Below, piece after piece: positions 1 to 5,782 of a stretch of 8,252 nt of DNA. Origin of the DNA: Pirellulaceae bacterium. Its GTDB lineage: Bacteria; Planctomycetota; Planctomycetia; Pirellulales; Pirellulaceae. The notes beneath the pieces were generated by a model. It was not told where the DNA came from, ran no database searches, and worked only from the letters and a program-made list of their open reading frames with translations. The translations under genes were made by a program, and so were the position numbers. How positions within the stretch are numbered: position 1 is the stretch's first letter; the number at the start of each line of letters is the position of its first letter. The stretch covers positions 1-8,252 of the forward strand of contig JASLRF010000345.1 of NCBI GenBank assembly GCA_030744095.1, read 5' to 3'.

Positions 1-417
1 TATCGAGTCTTCAGGCGGCGTTTCTTCGAACACACCATCCGTCTGAGGCGAAACGGCGACATCGACGGTCAACAGTTCGACCGTGAGTAGCGGTTCGATG
101 GCGACCGATTCATCATCATGGGGCCCTGTAACGTGCGCGGGGTCTGTCGCCTCCGGCACGCTCTTCGATTCCTCTTGATTCGTTTCGTCGGCGTCGGACT
201 GCCCTGCATCGACAGCGGCATCGCCGACGGTGCCATCCGGATTTTCGTCCGCAGTCTTTGCTTCCGTGTTATCTTGGTTCGCTTGCGTGGCATCTTGCGT
301 TCGTTGCAGATGAGTTTCAAACGACTGATCAACGTCCGGCTTCGGCGCATCCCGCACTGGCTCCAACAACTCTGGAGGCGTGGTGGGTGTTGCTCCGTCC
401 AAAAACGAAGGGAACAT
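1..417 (-). CDS. fliK: Probable flagellar hook-length control protein FliK (N-terminal part; 3' end outside the window)
   Basis: An open frame of 139 codons runs from the ATG at 417 to the window edge with no stop. The translation begins MFPSFLDGATPTTPPELLEP and is then almost wholly polar and acidic (many D, E, T, Q, N; for example ENPDGTVGDAAVDAGQSDAD). It has no predicted membrane segment or fold. That is how FliK N-terminal 'ruler' regions look; they are exported and span the growing hook, while the recognisable C-terminal switch domain would lie beyond the window. A position after fliJ and the ylxF-type genes is the standard fliK slot. AAGGA lies 8 nt before the ATG. Another in-frame ATG at 426 would add three residues but overlaps that site. 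The function rests on context and composition, not on a domain match. Confidence 0.7.
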   Translation of the reverse strand, partial: MFPSFLDGATPTTPPELLEPVRDAPKPDVDQSFETHLQRTQDATQANQDNTEAKTADENPDGTVGDAAVDAGQSDADETNQEESKSVPEATDPAHVTGPHDDESVAIEPLLTVELLTVDVAVSPQTDGVFEETPPEDSI

Positions 418-488
418 AATTGGCATCCTTGCTTTTCTTGCTCTACCGTTGTCCGGCGTGACCGTTTCGACCGTCACACCACCCCATA
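418..488 (-). other. 71-bp spacer between MotE-like copy 2 and fliK
   Basis: This is the longest spacer in the downstream half of the cluster. It holds an imperfect hairpin at 458-477 (GTGAC ... GTCAC outer stem with a mismatch and two further pairs) and an AAGGA ribosome site at 426-430, 8 nt from the fliK ATG. There is no T-tract, so it does not look like an intrinsic terminator, and I see no convincing promoter. Confidence 0.4.
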
Positions 489-1181
489 TCAATCAAATCT
501 CATGAGATTCCGTCGCGTCTCGCGAAATAATCCAACGTCTGGTTCGCCTTTGCGAATCTGCCGAAGGATCTCGTGCAACCGCATGGTATTCTCGGTGCGA
601 AACTCCTCAATGATCCGTTTTCGATTGTTGACCGGCATGCCCTTAAAGACCGTGACAACAAACTGCTGGGCGTCCTCTCGGCCCAACGATTGATCATCCA
701 AGAGTTTCAAAATCTGAGTCTTTGCGAGCTTTGGGCTCAACGACTCAAGCTGTCGTTGCACGTCCTTGACTGCCTGGTCTGTGGCACCCTGTCGCAATTG
801 TTCGAGGTTCCAGTCAAATTCGTCCTTGAGTTTTTTGTACTCTTCCCATTGCTGAGTGAACTTGGCGCTGATTTCAAGGATGTCGATCAGCCCTTTGTCG
901 ATAGCAATCTCGCGCATACTCAAGTCCAACGCGACGACCTGTCGCATGTCTTCGACCTCTCGTCGTGCGACATAAACAGTAGGCGTGATCGCGATTGCGC
1001 GCCCTTGTCGACGGTGCATCGTGAACATGTCAACATCGTGAGCCACGGCCATCATCTGGAACACCGTGTCTTCCGTGAGATTTCCTTTCGCCCAGACCAC
1101 ACACAAAGCCACGGCCTCTGCGAGAACTGTCAGGACACTCAGGTAGATCAACGCAGAAAATGTAACCTTCAGGATCTTCAT
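489..1181 (-). CDS. MotE/YlxF-like membrane-anchored coiled-coil protein, copy 2
   Basis: This 230-residue protein is a diverged tandem copy of its upstream neighbour. It has a transmembrane anchor (about 8-30, ending at W30), then GNLTEDTVFQ, which parallels DKLSQDKVIR in copy 1. A helical coiled-coil-like centre (about 72-135) follows. The C-terminal domain (140-210) has DVQRQLESLSPKLAK and VVTVFKGMPVNNRKRIIEE, aligning with copy 1 nearly without gaps. About 20 extra residues (FRETRRNLMRFD at the end) make a basic tail that copy 1 lacks. The ATG at 1181 overlaps the copy 1 stop as ATGA and has a strong GGGGAGAA ribosome site. The sequence does not reveal its partner; the retained anchor and domain suggest a related but distinct job, perhaps as a heterodimer with copy 1. 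It could be annotated simply as hypothetical. Confidence 0.75.
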   Translation of the reverse strand: MKILKVTFSALIYLSVLTVLAEAVALCVVWAKGNLTEDTVFQMMAVAHDVDMFTMHRRQGRAIAITPTVYVARREVEDMRQVVALDLSMREIAIDKGLIDILEISAKFTQQWEEYKKLKDEFDWNLEQLRQGATDQAVKDVQRQLESLSPKLAKTQILKLLDDQSLGREDAQQFVVTVFKGMPVNNRKRIIEEFRTENTMRLHEILRQIRKGEPDVGLFRETRRNLMRFD

Positions 1182-1855
1182 GGCTTCTCCCCACCGGAGA
1201 GTTCTCCGATTTCCATGAACATTCGGTGCAGCATTTCCTGCTCTTCATCGGTCTTGAGTTCCGCCCAGATCTTCTTGCGTTTACCCTCCGGCATCGCCTT
1301 GACGATGGTAACGACATCGCTTACCACATCGTCGCCTTCATCCAAGCCTTCGTCCTCGAGTGTTCGCAGGAGGATATCTTTGGCCTGCCTCGGTGAAAGA
1401 GCCTCAAGCGTTCGCTGGACGTCTCCGAGCGAGGCGATGACAGCCTGTCGCTCCAGATTGTCGAGGTAAGCGCGGAAGTTGTTACGGACCAGTGCGCGTC
1501 GGTCTCGTTCAGACTTGAGTTCCTTCTCCAGGCTGCGAATAGTGTCTGATTCCTGCTTCATTGCGACTTTTCGATCGATCAAGATCGAATTGGCGTTAAC
1601 CCGCTTGGCCAATAACTGATCATGCGTCAGATCTTCGTCACTGGCGTGAGTGCCTGGCTCGGTTTCTTTCTCTGTCGGCAGGTCGGAGATGTCGAGTCCG
1701 TAGATGATCGCGGCGTAACGAATGACTTTGTCTTGGGACAACTTATCTTCTGACCACATCATGACGCCTCCACCAACCTGGACAGTCACCGTCGCCAGGC
1801 AGCAGTATCCGAATGCAAGCGGCGCCGCACTCATAATTAGTCGTATGATGTTCAT
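1178..1855 (-). CDS. MotE/YlxF-like membrane-anchored coiled-coil protein, copy 1
   Basis: This 225-residue protein lies exactly where ylxF, a MotE-family gene, lies in Firmicute-type fliJ-ylxF-fliK clusters. It has an N-terminal transmembrane anchor (about 8-32, then W34), a variable linker, and a long charged helix (about 80-140) likely to form a coiled coil. The C-terminal domain (145-217) has DVQRTLEALSPRQAKDILL and VVTIVKAMPEGKRKKIWAEL, the 'L-x-P-x-x-A-x-x-I-L' helical pairs typical of MotE, MgtE-N and FliG-middle domains. MotE in Sinorhizobium is a periplasmic chaperone of the stator-associated protein MotC; a similar role here is only inference. The Cys pair at 18-19 does not form a lipobox. 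The start at 1855 overlaps the fliJ stop as ATGA, with GAGG 6 nt upstream. It is a clear paralogue of the next gene. Confidence 0.8.
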   Translation of the reverse strand: MNIIRLIMSAAPLAFGYCCLATVTVQVGGGVMMWSEDKLSQDKVIRYAAIIYGLDISDLPTEKETEPGTHASDEDLTHDQLLAKRVNANSILIDRKVAMKQESDTIRSLEKELKSERDRRALVRNNFRAYLDNLERQAVIASLGDVQRTLEALSPRQAKDILLRTLEDEGLDEGDDVVSDVVTIVKAMPEGKRKKIWAELKTDEEQEMLHRMFMEIGELSGGEKP

Positions 1856-2298
1856 TCCGGGCCTCGCCGATGGCTGAGGGCAACTTCGTCTAGCGTTTTG
1901 ACCTCGCGCCGTAATTCGTCAGTCCGATGTGTTTCCAATTGTCGATCGCGTAGCTTTTCCAAGACGCGAACCTGGCGATCCGCCTCAACCAACGCCAACC
2001 GCCGTTTTTCAATCTCTTCGATCAACCGCGATTTCCGCTGCGTCAACACCCGCGCCTTGGCTCGCAAGACTTGCTCGAAGCGTTGGATTGCGACCAGGCG
2101 ATCCACATCGACGCGCCCAGGCGAAGCGGCGGCCAGACATCGTTTTCTCATTTCGCTGATTTCCAAGGTGACTAGATCCGCTTGCCTGGCGAGTATCCCA
2201 TCTGCACGATACGTTTCCGCCAGTTCTGCGCGTCGCTGCTGACGATCCGCCTGGCGGAGTTTCATTAACGTTTCCAATCGAAACTTGAATTGACTCAT
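1852..2298 (-). CDS. fliJ: Flagellar export chaperone/stalk protein FliJ
   Basis: FliJ is a two-helix antiparallel coiled coil that sits in the FliI hexamer like the gamma subunit of F1 and connects it to FlhA. The 148-residue protein starts with F-x-F-R-L-E-T-L-M-K-L-R, the family's N-terminal signature. It is almost entirely charged helix with a break near residues 57-63 (AASPGRVD), and ends with LEKLRDRQLETHRTDELRREVKTLDEVA, which closely matches the FliJ C-terminal pattern (LEKL...E...E...LDE.A). The ATG at 2298 lies 6 bp after the fliI stop with no clear ribosome site, so translational coupling to fliI is likely. The stop overlaps the next gene by ATGA. FliJ proteins are weakly conserved, so position plus the terminal signature carry the call. 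Confidence 0.92.
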   Translation of the reverse strand: MSQFKFRLETLMKLRQADRQQRRAELAETYRADGILARQADLVTLEISEMRKRCLAAASPGRVDVDRLVAIQRFEQVLRAKARVLTQRKSRLIEEIEKRRLALVEADRQVRVLEKLRDRQLETHRTDELRREVKTLDEVALSHRRGPE

Positions 2299-2304
2299 GG
2301 TTCA

Positions 2305-3708
2305 CTACGGCGACGCCTTGGCGTTTGTTGGATTTTCGTAGTCCGGCTGGCGATTCACCTCGGCTGGCTCGGTAAATGTTTGCGCCGCTGGCGATGTCCG
2401 GGCGGCGTGGCAAAGCGCAGCCAGTCGCAGTAACGCTTCACGTGAGTCTTCTAGCGACGACGCCTCGTTGATGGCCTGCCGCAAGAAACCATTGAGTTCG
2501 TCTTGCATTGCGATGGCCGTGTCGACCAGCGCGTCTGCGCCAGCGCGATATGCGCCGATGGAGATCAGATCTCGATGTTCCTGATAGGCTGCCATCACTT
2601 CGCGGATCGTCATCACAGCCTGGAGATGCTCTTCATCCACGACGATGGGCATGAGGCGGCTGATACTCTGCAACACATCGATCGCTGGAAAGTGACCTTT
2701 CGAGGCAATCTCCCTTGAGAGAATCGTGTGACCGTCGAGTAGGCCGCGTACTGCGTCGGCGACTGGCTCGTTCGTGTCGTCTCCTTCAACCAGCACAGCG
2801 TAGAAAGCGGTGATGCTGCCGCGCGGCCCGCGGCCGGCACGTTCTATGAGCTTTGGCAGCAGTGAGAAGACCGATGGTGGATAGCCACGCGTCGCGGGTG
2901 GTTCACCGGCAGCTAACCCAATTTCCCGCTGCGCCATTGCAAAACGGGTCACTGAGTCCATAAGCAACATCACGTTTTTTCCCTGGTCGCGAAAGTACTC
3001 GGCGACGGCGGTCGCCGTCATCGCTGCCTGCACGCGCAGAATCGCCGGTTGGTCGCTGGTTGCCACCACGACGACGCTGCGGCGACGCCCCTCCTCGCCA
3101 AGGTCGCGCGCCAGAAACTCGTTCACCTCGCGACCACGCTCGCCAATCATCGCGATGACGTTGACGTCCGCGGACGTATTTCGCGCCATCATGCCCAACA
3201 GCACGCTCTTGCCAACACCGGATCCTGAGAAGATCCCCATGCGCTGGCCGGTACCGCATGTCAAGAGCCCGTCCAGGGCTCGCACGCCCGTTGTGAGCGG
3301 CGTCTCGATGGGCGGCCGTTCCAACGCCGACGGTGGCGTTCGATCCAGGGACGTTCGGTGTGGCAATGACGGCTCGGGGAATTGGTCCGTCGTTACTCCG
3401 TGTGCATCGATCACGCGGCCGAGCAACTGATCGCCGACACGCAGGAAACGCGAAGTCCTGCGCATAACAACTTGGTTTCCGCGACGGACCCCTGACATTG
3501 CCTCGTAGGGAAAAACCAGCGTCAGGGCGTCACGAAACCCAACGACCTCACCGAAGATCGAAGGACCGGCTTGGCGTTCAATTTCCGCCACGGCACCAAC
3601 CGGCGCGGGGAATCCCGCCACGGCCGCCATCATGCCTTCGGTTCGCACGACGCTACCAGTGATGGCAGTCGGCATTACCGAATCAAGTTGGTCAATTAAC
3701 GCATTCAT
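2305..3708 (-). CDS. fliI: Flagellum-specific export ATPase FliI
   Basis: FliI hydrolyses ATP in the cytoplasm beneath the export gate and helps load and unfold rod, hook and filament substrates. From the ATG at 3708 it has 467 residues (E. coli 457). The N-terminal beta-barrel domain spans about 1-95. The ATPase core has Walker A SGSGVGKS at 161-168, the catalytic-glutamate loop MIGERGREV at 187-195, and Walker B VMLLMD at 246-251. TRFAMAQREIGLAAGEPPATRGYPPS follows (254-279), then the GSITAFYAVLVEGDD segment and DGHTILSREIASKGHFPAID; these distinguish FliI from F1 beta subunits. Residues ~437-467 form a polar C-terminal tail beyond the usual end. The start at 3708 is preferred over the GTG at 3786 because it fits the family length, overlaps the fliH stop as ATGA and has a GAAGAAGAG purine run just upstream. 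fliJ follows after 6 bp. All key catalytic residues appear intact. Confidence 0.98.
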   Translation of the reverse strand: MNALIDQLDSVMPTAITGSVVRTEGMMAAVAGFPAPVGAVAEIERQAGPSIFGEVVGFRDALTLVFPYEAMSGVRRGNQVVMRRTSRFLRVGDQLLGRVIDAHGVTTDQFPEPSLPHRTSLDRTPPSALERPPIETPLTTGVRALDGLLTCGTGQRMGIFSGSGVGKSVLLGMMARNTSADVNVIAMIGERGREVNEFLARDLGEEGRRRSVVVVATSDQPAILRVQAAMTATAVAEYFRDQGKNVMLLMDSVTRFAMAQREIGLAAGEPPATRGYPPSVFSLLPKLIERAGRGPRGSITAFYAVLVEGDDTNEPVADAVRGLLDGHTILSREIASKGHFPAIDVLQSISRLMPIVVDEEHLQAVMTIREVMAAYQEHRDLISIGAYRAGADALVDTAIAMQDELNGFLRQAINEASSLEDSREALLRLAALCHAARTSPAAQTFTEPAEVNRQPDYENPTNAKASP

Positions 3709-4382
3709 GTAAGCTCTTCTTCGATCCGTTGCAGTTGAGTATCGATATTCTGATCGAGCGTGCCAAACTCGGTAACAACCCGGCACCCACCGGCGCGAAT
3801 GCTCTCATCCGCAACAATGTCGGTTGGGGCGAGTTCCGCGAACTCGTTGGCGAGCCGATCGGTTCGATCTCCCAGCGATTCAAAATCGCTGGGGCTCAAC
3901 AACAACCGAAGCCGCCCGCTGCCCATGGCCAATTGCAGCGCTTCCCGCACCAAATCAACCGAGATTTCAGGATCTTGAGACAATTCACGGCGGATCACGC
4001 ACGCCGCCATCGCGGCCGCTAGGTGCACGGTTTCGCGTTCCCAGTGCTTCAGCCAACGTTCCTTTTCGTAGCCCAGAGCTCCAATCACCTCGCGGATGGC
4101 CGGTAGCAGTGTTTCAAGGTTTCTATCAAGTTTCGCTAGGACGCTGTTTTCCGCTTCGACCTGCGCTGCTTGTTGTCCGGCGCTCTTGGCGTGCGCCGTG
4201 ATCTCCGCAGCACGCTTTTTCGCGTCGGCCAGAATCTGCTCTGCCTGACTGCGCACTGTATCCAGATAGCGGGACGCCCTCTGCGACATATCTTCGAAAT
4301 TGAACGCCACCGAATGTAAACCACTCGCGTCGTTCAACAATGTTCCGGACTTGATAATGCCTGCCATTGATTGCAAATTCAT
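3705..4382 (-). CDS. fliH: Flagellar export ATPase regulator FliH
   Basis: FliH is the elongated peripheral-stalk-like dimer that holds FliI, tethers it to the C ring and restrains its ATPase. From the ATG at 4382 it has 225 residues. The N-terminus (MAGIIKSG, then SVAFNFEDM) is followed by a long Ala/Glu/Lys-rich helix (about 30-90, including ILADAKKRAAEITAHAKSAG) predicted to form a coiled coil. A C-terminal domain (about 95-225) resembles the V/F-type ATPase delta/E-like fold of FliH: HLAAAMAACVIRRELSQDP, then LRLLLSP, and a C-terminal GGCRVVTEFGTLDQNIDTQL match that is strongly FliH/SctL-like. No clear Shine-Dalgarno precedes this ATG, the TTG at 4400 or the ATG at 4367, so the exact start is uncertain. 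The 3' end overlaps fliI by four bases (ATGA), and fliG ends 26 bp upstream. Confidence 0.92.
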   Translation of the reverse strand: MNLQSMAGIIKSGTLLNDASGLHSVAFNFEDMSQRASRYLDTVRSQAEQILADAKKRAAEITAHAKSAGQQAAQVEAENSVLAKLDRNLETLLPAIREVIGALGYEKERWLKHWERETVHLAAAMAACVIRRELSQDPEISVDLVREALQLAMGSGRLRLLLSPSDFESLGDRTDRLANEFAELAPTDIVADESIRAGGCRVVTEFGTLDQNIDTQLQRIEEELT

Positions 4383-4408
4383 AGTGGTTAGAGGAGTCAA
4401 TCGGAACG

Positions 4409-5758
4409 TTAGGCGGCGACTGCAAAGCGTGGTGTGACGAATCGCGGCAATCGACCGTCGCGGACCAGTCGCGTGGCGGCTTGGGCTACCTCGCGCTGTG
4501 CGGCGGAAATGTCACTTAGTCTGATCGGTCCAAGACGTTCCAGTCTTCGACGCAGGGCCCGCGCTTCTCGCGGCGGCAAAGGCTGCATCACGCGTGCGAC
4601 AAAATCGGAACTCGCGCCCGCCAACGCCACCAAAGTGACCTCCGGATCCACCTCGCGAAACAGAATTGCCAGGCCTTCGTCGTCAAGTTCGGCAAGCTGC
4701 TCAAAAGTGATCGACTCGGTTTCAGAGTCCATCTTCGACCTGATCTGGATCGTCTGGTCGTCGTCCCCGGCCGCCGTATTGGGCCCGTCATCATTCAATT
4801 CCGTAGCCGGCCCGTGCGGGGTGGAATGCGACGCCGCTCGCCTTGTAACTGAAACGTCTTCGGCTGTCGGTTTCTCATGGACATCAGCGGGTCGAGCCTC
4901 AGAACGTTCTTTGGACGGTGGCCGTTCGACCTGCGCTTTAGCAACCTGTTGACTCAGCTTATTGTCAATCTCTGTCAGATTGCTAAGAAGCTCGTGGCGT
5001 TTACTTCCCGCGGCATTCAGAATCAAATTCACCGCGACCAGGCCCGCATCCCGGTTACGTTGTGCGCGAATCTCCTCCGTCAGCTTGTCTTCGAGTTGCC
5101 GTTGAAGAACTTCGATCGCTGCGGGCGCGGCTGCGTCGAGGCCTGCCACGCGTCTCAGGACGTCAGCCTGTTGTTTTGGCGCCAGTCGCGCAATCAATTC
5201 GGCAGCACGTTTCGGTGGCAGGTGCGCCACGAGAACGGCAATCACCTGCGCGTTCTCATTGACCAGGTGATTTGCCAAAGTCTCGGCAGACGCTTCACGT
5301 AGAATTGGAAAGGGACAATTGTCAGAAAGTGGGTCGTGGCCCTTGGACTGGTCGCTGTCAACCAATGCTTTCGTTGATTGGTCTTCTCGCCATTGGATTG
5401 GCCTCGATCGGTCCCCAGATTGGGGAGTCGATTCGTGAGCTGACGCTTCTCCGTATTCACGGAGTTGAAACGGTTTGGCATCGACATGGCGGTCCTCAGA
5501 TTCACCAGCGTTGACGTTCGACATCGTCCCGAACGCGCCGCCACCCGCGGAAACGAATTCACGGACGATTTGGTCTTGTTCTTCGTCAGAGATTGTCTCG
5601 AGTTCGAACACAGCATTGCGCACTCGTGCCGCCTGCTCGACCTCCATCTTGTCTAGCAGCGCGTCGGCACTGTCTCGATTCAGAGTGGAAACCAAGATGG
5701 CCGCTTTGCGAATCGAATCTGTCGTTGAACTTTCCGTTGTCATGAATTCCTCTGTCAT
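4409..5758 (-). CDS. fliG: Divergent, enlarged flagellar rotor/switch protein FliG
   Basis: FliG links FliF to the switch and bears the torque helix that meets the stator. This copy has 449 residues from the ATG at 5758, against about 330 usually. Residues 15-70 look like the FliF-binding N-domain (SIRKAAILVSTLN, then a helix ending DQIVREFV). Residues 73-150 are a polar low-complexity insert. Residues 155-272 are the middle domain: the FliM-contact EHPQ motif reads ENAQ (168-171), followed by LVAHLPPKRAAELIARL and AGLVAVNLILN. A second disordered insert (273-348) breaks the linker to the C-domain. Residues 349-440 are the C-domain: ITFEQLAELDD, FREVD, ALAGAS and LGPIRLSD are plainly FliG. 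Aligned without gaps to E. coli, R281 and R297 are kept (R397, R413), but K264 is Ala380 and D288/D289 are Arg404/Arg405. Position between fliF and fliH supports the call. A degenerate second FliG cannot be excluded without the rest of the genome. Confidence 0.92.
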   Translation of the reverse strand: MTEEFMTTESSTTDSIRKAAILVSTLNRDSADALLDKMEVEQAARVRNAVFELETISDEEQDQIVREFVSAGGGAFGTMSNVNAGESEDRHVDAKPFQLREYGEASAHESTPQSGDRSRPIQWREDQSTKALVDSDQSKGHDPLSDNCPFPILREASAETLANHLVNENAQVIAVLVAHLPPKRAAELIARLAPKQQADVLRRVAGLDAAAPAAIEVLQRQLEDKLTEEIRAQRNRDAGLVAVNLILNAAGSKRHELLSNLTEIDNKLSQQVAKAQVERPPSKERSEARPADVHEKPTAEDVSVTRRAASHSTPHGPATELNDDGPNTAAGDDDQTIQIRSKMDSETESITFEQLAELDDEGLAILFREVDPEVTLVALAGASSDFVARVMQPLPPREARALRRRLERLGPIRLSDISAAQREVAQAATRLVRDGRLPRFVTPRFAVAA

Positions 5759-5766
5759 GAACACGT

Positions 5767-5772
5767 TTCCTC
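5767..5772 (-). promoter_or_regulatory. Ribosome binding site deciding the fliG start
   Basis: GAGGAA on the minus strand sits 8 nt before the ATG at 5758. Other in-frame candidates are a GTG at 5764, too close to this site (2 nt), and an ATG at 5743, preceded by a GAGGAA only 3 nt away. Spacing favours 5758. Confidence 0.65.
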
Positions 5773-5782
5773 AGGAACAGTG

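Noticed and set aside
69..350. 93-codon minus-strand frame rich in Arg and Lys
   Set aside because: It overlaps, in another frame, the longer open frame from 417 to the window edge that has a ribosome site and FliK-like acidic composition.
458..477. Imperfect hairpin before fliK, considered as a terminator
   Set aside because: Five-pair stem with an internal mismatch and no T-tract on the minus strand, and it would cut fliK from its operon.
118..693. 191-codon plus-strand open frame
   Set aside because: Antisense to fliK and the second MotE-like gene. The composition is Arg/Cys/Ser-rich as expected of a shadow frame.
573..1469. 298-codon plus-strand open frame
   Set aside because: It lies antisense to both MotE-like genes, has no family resemblance or ribosome site, and the minus-strand frames have clear domains and ATGA junctions.
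1797..1808. Cys-Cys in the N-terminus of MotE-like copy 1, considered as a lipoprotein signal
   Set aside because: The residues before the Cys (A-F-G-Y) do not fit the lipobox L-[AS]-[GA]-C, and the hydrophobic stretch continues past it, so a transmembrane anchor fits better.
3824..4201. Plus-strand open frame opposite fliH
   Set aside because: Opposite a well-supported fliH; Pro/Arg-rich with no recognisable motif.
4434..4952. 172-codon plus-strand open frame opposite fliG
   Set aside because: Antisense to the FliG C-domain, whose conserved motifs prove the minus frame; Ser/Arg-rich shadow.
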